A stretch of DNA of 64,000 nt, from NCBI GenBank assembly GCA_048463395.1, contig DBFWPL010000004.1, forward strand, positions 1 through 64,000, given 5' to 3'. A model generated the notes under the pieces. It saw nothing but the letters and a program-made list of their open reading frames with translations, was not told where the DNA came from and ran no database searches. Both the position numbers and the translations under genes were made by a program. This document shows positions 1 to 8,465 of the stretch, piece after piece (position 1 is the stretch's first letter; each line of letters opens with the position of its first letter). The DNA is from JAGAJR01 sp048463395. GTDB taxonomy: Bacteria > Pseudomonadota > Alphaproteobacteria > RF32 > CAG-239.

Positions 1-1376
1 ATACTTGTACAACCGTAACTTCGGGAACTTACGGCAGGACTTGTTACAAAGATAACGGGCAGCCTACCTGTGAAGACGGTGGCTACAAATCCGGTGTTCC
101 AACTAATCAAGTGTGCAGCCCCGTTTCTTACTACGGACGCACCTGCTACCAAAACTGTTACCAGCCGCAGTGTGCCGCCGGTGGTTATGTTGATGCTTGT
201 CCAACCAATCAAACCGGGACTCCCGTTACTTATTACGGAAGAAACTGTTATAAAGATTGTTCTGATGATCCGGGAGCTGTTTGCAAAGCAGCCGGATACA
301 CTCAGACTTCCTGCGACAAATTTATGACCGCTGAGAATTGCCCTAGTGATTCGACCTACAAAAAATGTACGCATACTTGCGGGTCCAGAATCTTTGCAGA
401 CAATCCAACTTATAACATTGACGGACAAGGAAGCTACTCTAATGCTGTTAATGTTATCACCAAAAACGGAACATATTTAGGCAGTTCTAAAACAACTTAT
501 TCAAACATCAACTTTACTCAGTATGCTGAATGTAAAGCCTTACCTAAACCGGTTATTACTTTAACCGCTAAAGAATCAGCTCTGGGAGGATATGCTGCAA
601 GCACTATTAGTGGAGACAGGATTGAAAATATTGACTTTATCGTCAATTTCACACCATATACCAAACCTAAAGCATGCGATTACATCTACATTTTAAGAGA
701 TTGGAGCGGAGGTTTGTTCTGTTACAAAAAACAAGGCAATTCCAGTTACATAGGACTTGACAAATATGGTACATATTGTTCTGAAAGTAACGGAGCTTGT
801 GTAGAGGATTGTTATAACAGCTCTTCATCTTATTATAACGATTATTACTGCACAGAATATATCAGGATAGAAGATGAATTGGGAATATCAAACCTTTGCG
901 ATTATTTAGATAGCAATTACGACAGCTCATGCCAAACGAGCAGTTCGACAAGCTCGACAGGTACTGCCGTCAAACTGGATCCTTCCACAAGAACTCAGAC
1001 CAGCTACACTCCAAGCGGATGCGGCTCATCAACAAAATATGTTGGCACAATGTACCTGAAAAACGTAAACATCACCGTTAACGGAAATCCCAAAATTGCA
1101 ACCACAATCGGCGGCGGTGCCCATTATGAATCTACAGTTGTCTTTGAAGGAACCAACAAAATTACCGGAGGATCAGCCCACTCCATTTGGGTAAGAGGAC
1201 ACAACACCTGTGCTTATGGTAAAGTCAAAGGAACGCTTCAGATTGCTTCCGGAGCTTCCCTGACACTGAATAAACCGGCTTGTGTTTACACGGGATGGAA
1301 CGGTGTTTACACCAAATACGGAACCGTCTCGGGAACTGTTACTACCAATTGTTCAACTTACACGTTACAATGGTAA
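1..1376 (+). CDS. Cys-rich repeat surface protein, 5' end outside window
   Basis: The frame is open from base 3 with no stop, so this is the C-terminal part of a larger protein; the internal GTG at 111 is not a convincing start. The first part holds 34-residue repeats marked by a YGRxCY motif whose codons begin at 30, 132 and 234, an exact 102-bp period, with several conserved Cys and Gly residues. After that comes a Cys-containing linker rich in Ser, Tyr and Asn. The last third or so (GTMYLKNVNITVNG, VVFEGTNKITGG, LQIASGASLTLN) has the short alternating strands and turns of a right-handed beta-helix. Exported or surface location is inferred from the composition; no signal peptide can be seen. 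I do not recognise a named family. A strong terminator follows the stop. Confidence 0.75.
   Translation, partial: TCTTVTSGTYGRTCYKDNGQPTCEDGGYKSGVPTNQVCSPVSYYGRTCYQNCYQPQCAAGGYVDACPTNQTGTPVTYYGRNCYKDCSDDPGAVCKAAGYTQTSCDKFMTAENCPSDSTYKKCTHTCGSRIFADNPTYNIDGQGSYSNAVNVITKNGTYLGSSKTTYSNINFTQYAECKALPKPVITLTAKESALGGYAASTISGDRIENIDFIVNFTPYTKPKACDYIYILRDWSGGLFCYKKQGNSSYIGLDKYGTYCSESNGACVEDCYNSSSSYYNDYYCTEYIRIEDELGISNLCDYLDSNYDSSCQTSSSTSSTGTAVKLDPSTRTQTSYTPSGCGSSTKYVGTMYLKNVNITVNGNPKIATTIGGGAHYESTVVFEGTNKITGGSAHSIWVRGHNTCAYGKVKGTLQIASGASLTLNKPACVYTGWNGVYTKYGTVSGTVTTNCSTYTLQW
30..251 (+). repeat. 102-bp in-frame tandem repeats coding for a Cys motif
   Basis: Three successive copies of a TAC-GGN-mGN-Acy-TGy-TAy type block start at 30, 132 and 234. 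The period is 102 bp, or 34 codons, inside the partial Cys-rich gene. The array may continue upstream of the window. Confidence 0.7.
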
Positions 1377-1380
1377 TAAA

Positions 1381-1411
1381 AAAAGCCCTCTCTTTCGAGA
1401 GGGCTTTTTTT
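1381..1411. terminator. Bidirectional terminator
   Basis: Nine-base-pair arms (agccctctc / gagagggct) with a tttc loop are flanked by A-runs on the left and T-runs on the right. The hairpin sits between two convergent genes and can serve both. Confidence 0.85.
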
Positions 1412-2639
1412 ATTCATACCTCAACGCATTAATCGGATTAAGAAGCGAGGCTTTATAAGCCGGATAAAAGCCGAAAAACAACCCAACAAAACCGGCAAAA
1501 GAAAACGGCAGCAAAATATACGGAAGAGAAACCACCGCCGTCAGAGAGCTGAAAGCCGAAACCAATTTCACCCCGATTAGGCCGAAAACAATTCCGACCA
1601 ATCCGCCGATAAGCGAAAGCACCAAAGCCTCCATCAAGAATTGCCAACGGATATCCCACGACTTTGCCCCTATCGCCATACGAATACCGATTTCACGAGT
1701 TCTTTCCGTTACCGACACCAACATAATATTCATGATGCCGATACCGCCAACCAACAAGGAAATAGAGGCAATAGAGCCCAACAGAATAGTCATGACTTTG
1801 GTCGAACTTTCCATCATTTCCATCATCTGTGTCAGATTCATAATCACAAAATCGTCATCTTTCTCCTGCCCCAAGTTATGTCGTTGCCGAAGCAAGGCTT
1901 TGATGTCCGCCTGAGACGTATATGTACTGGCGGAATCAACCGCCTGCAACATCACAAACTTAACCTGATCTGGAAAAGAAATCCCCATAACCTTCTTTTG
2001 AGCCGTCGTAATCGGAATATAAACGCTGTCATCCTGATCCTGTCCCATTCCGCTTTGTCCTCTGGCCTTCAAAACGCCGATAACCTTAAATGGAATCCCT
2101 TTTATTCTGATAGTCTTGTCAATCGGATCAACATCTCCGAAAAGCTCATTAACCACCGTTTGTCCCAAAATCGCCACTTTACCGGCATTTTTAACATCCG
2201 CTTCACTGAAAAAACGCCCGTAAGCTAAATCCCAATCTTTGATTTCAAACATCCGGTTATCCGTTCCGGTAATACCCGTTGACCAGTTGGCATTGCCATA
2301 AACAATCTGAGCCGTCTCATCCAACATCGGGGCTGCCAGTTTAATCTTGTCTATTTTGGTCTGGATGGCATCTCCGTCTCCAGCCTTCATTGTCGGCTGA
2401 GAACCGTGCCCGCCTCTTGCCCCGCTGGAAGTCGCCACTCCCGAGCGAACAATAATCAGATTAGAACCCATGGTCTTCATCTCATTCTGAATGGAAATCT
2501 GAGCTCCATTTCCCACCGCAAGCATAACGATAACGGCGGCAACACCGATAATAATACCCAAGCTTGTCAAAATGGAACGCATTTTATTGGCTCTGATTGC
2601 CCGAATGGCAATACTGAAAATTGTTTTAATATCTACCAT
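1410..2639 (-). CDS. MacB-type ABC transporter permease
   Basis: Inner-membrane permease of a MacAB-like tripartite exporter. A transmembrane helix near residues 20-45 (GIIIGVAAVIVMLAVGNGA) is followed by a large periplasmic MacB_PCD-type domain and three C-terminal helices. The FtsX-family signature around MNIMLVSVTERTREIGIRMA precedes the last helices. At 409 aa it lacks the ATPase domain that is fused in E. coli MacB; that domain is the separate gene 3 bp upstream in the transcript. Third gene of the operon 4498-1410. The substrate (drug, lipoprotein or peptide) cannot be told from sequence, and no TolC gene lies in the window. Confidence 0.88.
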   Translation of the reverse strand: MVDIKTIFSIAIRAIRANKMRSILTSLGIIIGVAAVIVMLAVGNGAQISIQNEMKTMGSNLIIVRSGVATSSGARGGHGSQPTMKAGDGDAIQTKIDKIKLAAPMLDETAQIVYGNANWSTGITGTDNRMFEIKDWDLAYGRFFSEADVKNAGKVAILGQTVVNELFGDVDPIDKTIRIKGIPFKVIGVLKARGQSGMGQDQDDSVYIPITTAQKKVMGISFPDQVKFVMLQAVDSASTYTSQADIKALLRQRHNLGQEKDDDFVIMNLTQMMEMMESSTKVMTILLGSIASISLLVGGIGIMNIMLVSVTERTREIGIRMAIGAKSWDIRWQFLMEALVLSLIGGLVGIVFGLIGVKLVSAFSSLTAVVSLPYILLPFSFAGFVGLFFGFYPAYKASLLNPINALRYE

Positions 2640-2642
2640 GTC

Positions 2643-3341
2643 TTAATCCTGACGTTTTTTGATAATTTCATCGGAATGAATTTCTCCGTCCACAATTTTA
2701 ATAATCCGGTCGGCATATTTGGCAATATCTTCTTCGTGAGTAACCAAAATAATGGTGCGTTTCAGTTCCTGATTCAATCTGGTAAACAACTCCATAATTT
2801 CAACACTCATTTTTGTATCAAGGTTTCCGGTCGGTTCATCGGCAAAAATAATCGGAGCCGCATTGACAATTGCCCTGGCAATTGCCACCCGCTGTTGCTG
2901 ACCTCCAGAAAGCTGATTCGGTTGATGGTGCATTCTCTCTTTCAGCCCGACCTTAACCAAAGCATCCTGAGCTCTTTTCAGCCGTTCTTCAGCTGAAACC
3001 TTAGCATAAACCATCGGCAGCTCTACATTTTCAATCGCCGAAGTTCTGGAAAGCAGATTAAATCCCTGAAAAACAAAGCCGATATTTTTGTTTCTGATTT
3101 CTGCCAACTCATCGGCATTCATCTTATCTACTTCTTTCCCACCGAGAAAATATTTCCCCGACGTCGGTTTATCCAAACAACCGAGGATATTCATTAGTGT
3201 CGATTTTCCCGAACCGGAAGGCCCCATAATCGCCACAAACTCGCCCTGCTCAATCGTCAAAGAAATCCCTTTCAGGATTTTAAGCTCCAAACCGTCCAAG
3301 GGATAAGATTTTTTAATATTCTTAAGCTCAATCAAAGACAT
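2643..3341 (-). CDS. MacB/LolD-type ABC transporter ATP-binding protein
   Basis: ATPase subunit partnered with the downstream permease. Visible motifs are Walker A GPSGSGKST near residue 40, signature LSGGQQQR near 140, Walker B IIFADEPTGNLD, and a switch His in ILVTHEE. The length (232 aa) is standard. Its ATG shares one base with the stop codon of the adaptor gene (TAATG), which points to translational coupling. The family includes LolD, MacB and YknY; the neighbouring periplasmic adaptor favours a MacB-like exporter over lipoprotein release. Confidence 0.9.
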   Translation of the reverse strand: MSLIELKNIKKSYPLDGLELKILKGISLTIEQGEFVAIMGPSGSGKSTLMNILGCLDKPTSGKYFLGGKEVDKMNADELAEIRNKNIGFVFQGFNLLSRTSAIENVELPMVYAKVSAEERLKRAQDALVKVGLKERMHHQPNQLSGGQQQRVAIARAIVNAAPIIFADEPTGNLDTKMSVEIMELFTRLNQELKRTIILVTHEEDIAKYADRIIKIVDGEIHSDEIIKKRQD

Positions 3342-4498
3342 TATCTCGGCATCCTCATCCGCATCATCTGTTGACTTTTCGTCAGACCGGCATTGTCAAT
3401 CACAACCCATAATCCCTCTTCCAAATCCGGACCTTCCACTTCGGTATTATCATCATCGGAAACTCCGGTGGAAATTGTCAGACGTTTAGGTTTTCCCTTA
3501 TCTAAAACCCAAAGTCCTTTGTCTTTATAGCGTTGCTTTTCGCCGTTTTCGTCTTCCACATAAAAACGCAGAGCCTTATTAGGTACCAACCAGACATTCT
3601 GCTTTTCTGAAGTAATAATATCAACATTGGCAGTCATTCCCGGTTTCAACTTCAAATCCCGATTATCAATTTCAATAATGACTTCATAGGTAACCACATT
3701 AGAGGTGGTAATCGGATTATTGCGAACCTGAGTAACTATTCCGTAAAACTTTTCATCAGGATAACTGTCAACGGAAAACTCCACGGTTTGTCCTTCCTTA
3801 ACCTTGGCTATATCAGCCTCCACAACTGAAGCTTCAATCTGCATTTTGGTTAAATCTTCCGCCACGTTAAACAACGTCGGCGTCTGGAAACTGGCAGCAA
3901 CCGTCTGACCGACCTCCACTTCTTTTGAAACGACAATTCCGTCAACCGGAGAAATAATTTTGGTATAATGCAAATCAATTTTTGCAGAATTGAGAGCGGC
4001 GGCAGCCTGCTCCACCTGAGCTTCTTTCAAAGCTATCTGAGCCACGGAATTGTCATAATCCCGTTGAGCCAACTCCAAGTCTTTATCAGTTGAATATTTG
4101 GAACGGTTTAGTTTTTTTATTCTTTCAAGATTCTTTTTATTATACGTCAAGTCGTTCCTTTGGACTTCAACCTCTGCCTTGGCAATGTCTAAAGAGGCCT
4201 GTCTTTGAGCTACCGTTGCCTCAAACAAGGCAGGATCAATTTGAGCCAACAACTGTCCCTTGCTGACATTGGTATTATAGTCAACATAAATCTCGGAAAT
4301 CGTACCGGAAACCTGCGTTCCGATATTAACGGTAGAAATAGGATTAATTGTTCCCGAAGCCGTAATTGTCTCGGTAATATCACCCTTTGTCAGCATTTTG
4401 GTAACATAAGAACTTTTTTCTTCATGACCGCGGGTAAAATAAAATGTCCCGACTCCGAGAATCGCCAAAAGTATCAAAAGTTTCACAAATTTTTTCAT
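3341..4498 (-). CDS. MacA-type periplasmic adaptor (membrane fusion protein)
   Basis: Periplasmic adaptor linking the inner-membrane ABC exporter to an outer-membrane channel. An N-terminal membrane anchor (LLILLAILGVGTFYFTRG) is followed by a lipoyl/barrel-sandwich half (VNIGTQVSGTISEIYVDYN), a coiled-coil hairpin around residues 95-175, the second lipoyl half (ISPVDGIVVSKEVEVGQTV), and beta-barrel and membrane-proximal domains. At 385 aa it is close to the usual MacA length. First gene of the operon, with a promoter candidate about 57 bp upstream. Confidence 0.9.
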   Translation of the reverse strand: MKKFVKLLILLAILGVGTFYFTRGHEEKSSYVTKMLTKGDITETITASGTINPISTVNIGTQVSGTISEIYVDYNTNVSKGQLLAQIDPALFEATVAQRQASLDIAKAEVEVQRNDLTYNKKNLERIKKLNRSKYSTDKDLELAQRDYDNSVAQIALKEAQVEQAAAALNSAKIDLHYTKIISPVDGIVVSKEVEVGQTVAASFQTPTLFNVAEDLTKMQIEASVVEADIAKVKEGQTVEFSVDSYPDEKFYGIVTQVRNNPITTSNVVTYEVIIEIDNRDLKLKPGMTANVDIITSEKQNVWLVPNKALRFYVEDENGEKQRYKDKGLWVLDKGKPKRLTISTGVSDDDNTEVEGPDLEEGLWVVIDNAGLTKSQQMMRMRMPR

Positions 4499-4554
4499 TT
4501 TCCATAATCCTAAAATAATTTTCCGTTGTTTTTTCGTAATAATAATAATTTTTT

Positions 4555-4605
4555 TTTAAAATTCCATAAATAAATGTTGTCAAAACCTTATTTTTTGTCT
4601 ATATT
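4555..4605. promoter_or_regulatory. Overlapping divergent promoters for macA-like operon and orphan gene
   Basis: On the minus strand TTGACA (4578-4583), a 17-bp spacer and TTTAAA (4555-4560) point towards the MacA-type gene. On the plus strand TTGTCA (4577-4582), 17 bp and TATATT (4600-4605) point towards the gene at 4689. The two -35 boxes share nearly the same bases, so the promoters would compete for polymerase. This is sequence resemblance to sigma-70 sites only. Confidence 0.55.
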
Positions 4606-4688
4606 GTAAGAAGTGATAATAAAAATAATGTTAAACCAGCCGAGAGGAAAAAATCGAACAACCCTTAAGGCATTATTCTGTAATAAGT

Positions 4689-4970
4689 ATGAGTGAAAAA
4701 GAAAAGCGTCATCAGAAGATGAACGAGTTCAAGAAGGAGATCATCAGCATTGCTAACCGCAATCGCAAGATCCAGGAGTTAACCACAGATATCAACGCCT
4801 TGTCCGAACTGGACAAGCTCAAAATCGTCATCCTCCTCAACAAGGCTTCTCTCGTCCGCGGATGCGAACATGCCTACCAGGCTCTTCTCAACCGCATCAA
4901 GACTTCCTCTGACGCAAAACTCACCGAGCTCGCTCAGGCTCTGGCAAAGAAAACTGGACTGGTATTCTAA
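4689..4970 (+). CDS. Orphan small charged helical protein
   Basis: A 93-aa protein, very rich in Lys, Glu and Leu, predicted all-helical from composition, with no signal peptide or membrane segment. I do not recognise it. Codon use is C-rich (atc, ctc, aac, aag dominate), unlike surrounding genes that prefer A/T-ending codons, and no Shine-Dalgarno sequence lies in front of the ATG. The leader from the promoter candidate is about 80 nt. A terminator hairpin follows at 4999-5035. Similar codon use in the next gene and in 30501-31343 suggests a common origin or high expression. Confidence 0.7.
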   Translation: MSEKEKRHQKMNEFKKEIISIANRNRKIQELTTDINALSELDKLKIVILLNKASLVRGCEHAYQALLNRIKTSSDAKLTELAQALAKKTGLVF

Positions 4971-4998
4971 AAAAATACCGCTGAGCAAAAAAATAACT

Positions 4999-5035
4999 AA
5001 AGCAAGACGATGACTTCACATCATCCTCTTGCTTT
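4999..5035 (+). terminator. Hairpin terminator after orphan gene
   Basis: Arms aaagcaaga and tcttgcttt enclose a second short stem (gatga/tcatc). The T-run afterwards is weak, so it may also act as an mRNA-end stabiliser. Confidence 0.5.
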
Positions 5036-5095
5036 ACGTTTCTGAAAGATATTTCTCTTCGGAGAAACAATTATTAATCTATTAAAAAACTTCTT

Positions 5096-5827
5096 ATGGC
5101 TAGAGAAAAAAAGATCCGCATTCAACGAACACCGGAAGAAATCGAACAAATCCGTAAAGAACGTGCCGAAAAAAAGGCAAGACAGGCAGAAATCGCCCGT
5201 CAACTCGCAGAAGAACAGGAAAATATCGTACATCAGGCCCTGACCACCAAGCAGGAAAACCGCTGGGAAGTCAAAAGACGCCTCGAAGCCCGTCATGACT
5301 ACCTTCGCGGCCGACGCAAAGCTTATCTGCTGGACCGAGACCTCGACAAAGCCAAACTCGAAGAGAACGAAATCAACGAGTTCATCGGCCTTCTCAACTT
5401 CTGGTTCAGAGACTACGAGGAAAGCGTTCAAAAAATCCTCACGGAAATGCTCAAATATCCGGATCCCCGTTTGAACAATGCGGCATACAGTTTTCTTTCC
5501 AAACTTTTGGAAGGAGGCCCGATGGGAATGTCTTTCTGGGTATATGTGTGGAACCGCGAGTTCGTTCCCAATGATCTGCTGGAACTGATGGATGTCAAAC
5601 ATATCTCTCCCAAACACGGAGAAACAGGATATGCCGAAAAGCTCATCGAAAGCTGTGCTCACATCATCCTTCCCCGAGAGATGGAAAAACACCTCGCCAG
5701 AGAAGAGGAACGTCTCGAAGCGGCCAAGCAAATCACCGACGAGATAAAACGCGAAAAACAAATCGTCCGCGTAACGGCTCGTATCAAAAAGATGAAACAC
5801 CTCATCGAAGACGTATACGTTCGCTAA
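5096..5827 (+). CDS. Orphan coiled-coil protein
   Basis: A 243-aa cytosolic-looking protein, not recognised. The first 110 residues and the last 55 are almost continuous charged helix (EEIEQIRKERAEKKARQAEI), a likely coiled coil; the middle (FWFRDYEESVQKILTEML and following) looks more globular. The ATG follows an A/T-rich stretch with no Shine-Dalgarno. Codons end in C much more often than in neighbouring genes, matching 4689-4970. The two lie in the same direction 125 bp apart, separated by a hairpin. No function is proposed. Confidence 0.75.
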   Translation: MAREKKIRIQRTPEEIEQIRKERAEKKARQAEIARQLAEEQENIVHQALTTKQENRWEVKRRLEARHDYLRGRRKAYLLDRDLDKAKLEENEINEFIGLLNFWFRDYEESVQKILTEMLKYPDPRLNNAAYSFLSKLLEGGPMGMSFWVYVWNREFVPNDLLELMDVKHISPKHGETGYAEKLIESCAHIILPREMEKHLAREEERLEAAKQITDEIKREKQIVRVTARIKKMKHLIEDVYVR

Positions 5828-5843
5828 TCTCTGACTACCGCCC

Positions 5844-5880
5844 AATCCCTGCTGATGACTTGTTCATCAACAGGGATTTT
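5844..5880 (+). terminator. Terminator
   Basis: Long stem aatccctg...cagggatt with an inner tgatga/tcatca pairing, followed by tttt, 17 bp after the stop of the coiled-coil gene. Confidence 0.7.
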
Positions 5881-5993
5881 CATTTTCATATATCACTTTC
5901 CTCCATTTTTCTGTTGATATAAAATTTTCTAAGGATTAAATTAAAAAATTGAGTGAATTAAAATTATGTGTTGAACTAAAATTCTATATCATT

Positions 5994-6926
5994 ATGAACA
6001 GAACAATAACACCCGAAGAAAAGAAACTTCTTTCTTCATCAGCAACAGTTGCCCGTAAATGGTTGTTTACTCAACTCTCCCGGGGAGAAGACCTTCAAAA
6101 TCTGAAGCAAACCTGCATAACCATGTCAATCGCGGAAAAAAACCTGAAAAACATTTGGAAACGACAGATGTTAAAGGTCATGAAAAAACGCCGTTATCAG
6201 GGCAAAGCCGGTTATCTTTATTGGAGTCTCATCTCAGATGTAAACATTGATAAAATCATTGCCAAATGCAAAAGAAACATTGCCAAACAAGATGATAAAG
6301 ACTTAAAACACCTGCTTGGACAACTGATACATTTCAAAAACAAGATTAAACACTTTAACCTCTATGCTTTTGAAATGCTGAGCAACGGAAAAACTCCCGC
6401 GGATATTATGAACAAAGCTCAGGAACTCGACAAACAGGAAGAAATCGACAACGAAAACAAACTTTTCATTGTGCAAACCCTCAAGCATTTGCTTTATTTA
6501 AGTGAAAGAGGAATTCCTCCCACGCTTGAGCTGTTAAAAATCGCCTTAAATACGGAATACTCCTATGATTCCGAAATTTTGGACAATCAGGCTCAAGTTG
6601 TCATGAGTACCTACCAAGCCACGAAAGATATTGGTGAAGCCGCTAAAATCAAGAATTTCTGCTATGAATTCATCGCCCGGACTTTTACGGTCGCCGAACG
6701 AGCCGACGCCATCTTGATCAGTTTTCTTTTTCTCGGAAATTGGGTCAGCGAGGAAACTTTCCGCACCCTGTACCAAGCTTATCCCTGTATCCACAAAAAC
6801 GGTATGGACGCTTTGGTATATATGCCGATTAAACCCCTCGCCGCAGCTATTGACAAAACCAAACCTCTGTCTCAGTCAGAAAAATACATTCTATCAATTG
6901 CTGAAATATACAAACCCAGAAAGTAA
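5994..6926 (+). CDS. Uncharacterised helical protein
   Basis: A 310-aa protein starting MNRTITPEEKKLL. A TTG at 5949 would add 15 hydrophobic residues but lacks a ribosome site and looks less likely. The sequence is helical and Leu/Lys-rich, with possible TPR-like or armadillo-like helix pairs (residues 100-230) but no motif I can name. No signal peptide. No Shine-Dalgarno precedes the ATG, as with the two genes before it, but the codon use here is closer to the host average. It is followed by a clear terminator. Confidence 0.65.
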   Translation: MNRTITPEEKKLLSSSATVARKWLFTQLSRGEDLQNLKQTCITMSIAEKNLKNIWKRQMLKVMKKRRYQGKAGYLYWSLISDVNIDKIIAKCKRNIAKQDDKDLKHLLGQLIHFKNKIKHFNLYAFEMLSNGKTPADIMNKAQELDKQEEIDNENKLFIVQTLKHLLYLSERGIPPTLELLKIALNTEYSYDSEILDNQAQVVMSTYQATKDIGEAAKIKNFCYEFIARTFTVAERADAILISFLFLGNWVSEETFRTLYQAYPCIHKNGMDALVYMPIKPLAAAIDKTKPLSQSEKYILSIAEIYKPRK

Positions 6927-6930
6927 CACA

Positions 6931-6966
6931 AAAGCCCTGAAGCGTACTCCGCTCTCAGGGCTTTAA
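6931..6966. terminator. Bidirectional terminator
   Basis: Ten-base-pair arms aaagccctga / tcagggcttt with a 14-nt loop, between convergent genes ending at 6926 and 6981. Confidence 0.75.
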
Positions 6967-6980
6967 CATCAGCAATAACA

Positions 6981-7892
6981 CTAACCGACCGACATACCGG
7001 ACTTAAAAGAAAAACCTCGCAGAAGCTCAGCAGTTTTCATTTTCTTTTTGCCTTGCCTCTGAATTTCTTCAACTTCCAAAGCCTTATTTCCACAAGCAAT
7101 GACCAGTTTATTCGTTCCTTCCAAAATTTCTCCCGCTTGACCTTTCTCCTCGACAACTCTGGACATTAATACTTTAAAACGCTCATTTTCATACTCAAAA
7201 TAAGCTCCCGGAAACGGATTAAACGCTCTGATTTTTCGCTCCAAAACTTCCGCATTCAGACTAAAATCAAGTTTACTCTCCGACTTATCCAACTTAGCGG
7301 CATAAGTAACCAAACGCTCATCTTGAGGAATACCTTTAACGGTATCCGCATCATCCAGATAATCGCAAATCAACTTTGCACCGGCTTCTGCCATTTTATC
7401 GTGCAAAATTTCTCCGGTTGTCTCCGATGTTATCTCAATTTCGCTTTTCAGATACATGTCTCCGGCATCCAAAGCCTCAACCACCTGCATAATGGTAATG
7501 CCGCTTTTATCATCTCCGGCCTCAATGGCACGCTGTATCGGAGCAGCCCCTCGCCACCTGGGCAATAAGGAACCATGAATGTTTACACAGCCTTTCGGAA
7601 AAGCTTCAATAACTGCTTTCGGTAAAATCAAACCATAAGCCGCCACAACGGAAATATCTGCGTCCAGACTTTTGAACAGTTCCTGTTCTGTAGCAGATTT
7701 CAGACTTTTCGGCGTTCTGACTTCTATTCCCCGTTCCTCGGCAAAAAGATGCACCGGAGACTTGGTTACTTTCTGACCTCGTCCAGACTCAACCGGAGCT
7801 TTAGTATAAACGCAAACAACTTCATGCTTTTTACAAATTTCAACCAATGCCGGAACTGCAAAATCCGGGGTTCCCATAAACACGACTTTCAT
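6981..7892 (-). CDS. fmt: Methionyl-tRNA formyltransferase
   Basis: Formylates the amino group of Met on initiator tRNA using 10-formyl-tetrahydrofolate. The N-terminal Rossmann domain begins KVVFMGTPDFAVPAL; the catalytic region contains NIHGSLLPRWRGAAPIQ with conserved Asn and His and the Asp in ALDAGDMYL. The C-terminal OB-like tRNA domain covers residues 205-303. The length (303 aa) is normal. The ATG overlaps the stop of def by one base (TAATG), giving the classic def-fmt pair. Both genes act on the formyl group at opposite ends of the initiation cycle. Confidence 0.97.
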   Translation of the reverse strand: MKVVFMGTPDFAVPALVEICKKHEVVCVYTKAPVESGRGQKVTKSPVHLFAEERGIEVRTPKSLKSATEQELFKSLDADISVVAAYGLILPKAVIEAFPKGCVNIHGSLLPRWRGAAPIQRAIEAGDDKSGITIMQVVEALDAGDMYLKSEIEITSETTGEILHDKMAEAGAKLICDYLDDADTVKGIPQDERLVTYAAKLDKSESKLDFSLNAEVLERKIRAFNPFPGAYFEYENERFKVLMSRVVEEKGQAGEILEGTNKLVIACGNKALEVEEIQRQGKKKMKTAELLRGFSFKSGMSVG

Positions 7893-8428
7893 TATTTTGC
7901 CTTTTCCCCGTGTTTAGCTTCATCCCGTTCTTTCTGAAGTTTTTTTAGCAACATATTTCTCTTCAAACGGCTGATACGGTCAATATAAAGAATACCATCC
8001 AAATGATCCATTTCATGTTGGAGCACAATTGCCAGAAAATCTTCCGCCAAAATCTCCTGTTCCTTACCGTCATAATCTAAATAACGAACGCGAACCTTCT
8101 CAAAACGCTCCACTTCGGCTCTCTGCCCCGGAACTGACAAACACCCTTCTTCGCAAACCACTTTTTCTTCTGACTTCCAGATAATTTCCGGATTCACAAA
8201 ATACATCGGATGAGCATGCTTACCTTCATCGTCTCTTTCGGCGTCAATAACCAAAACCCTTTTGGATACCCCGACCTGAGGGGCTGCCAGACCAACACCG
8301 ACGGCATCATACATCGTTTCCAGCATATCGTCCAGAAAGCGACGCATTTCATCATCGACTTTATCCACCTTCTCGGCTTTTTTCTTCAAAACCGGATGCG
8401 GATATTCATAAACCTCTAAACGGGACAT
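7892..8428 (-). CDS. def: Peptide deformylase
   Basis: Fe/Zn enzyme that removes the N-formyl group from nascent proteins. All three motifs are present: GVGLAAPQVG near residue 43, EEGCLS near 95, and QHEMDHLDG near 137, which supply the metal ligands Cys, His, His and the catalytic Glu. 178 aa. The start is supported by GAGGTGG 5 bp upstream. It is first of the def-fmt pair and lies 37 bp downstream of nusB, so it may belong to the long minus-strand operon. Confidence 0.97.
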   Translation of the reverse strand: MSRLEVYEYPHPVLKKKAEKVDKVDDEMRRFLDDMLETMYDAVGVGLAAPQVGVSKRVLVIDAERDDEGKHAHPMYFVNPEIIWKSEEKVVCEEGCLSVPGQRAEVERFEKVRVRYLDYDGKEQEILAEDFLAIVLQHEMDHLDGILYIDRISRLKRNMLLKKLQKERDEAKHGEKAK

Positions 8429-8465
8429 TATTCCACCTCATTACAAAAAATTTTATCTTGAATTT

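Noticed and set aside
5021..5845. Minus-strand frame of 274 aa opposite the coiled-coil gene
   Set aside because: It is a shadow of the Glu/Lys-rich gene (GAA/AAA antisense gives Phe-rich nonsense); Phe content is far too high for a soluble protein and no ribosome site is seen.
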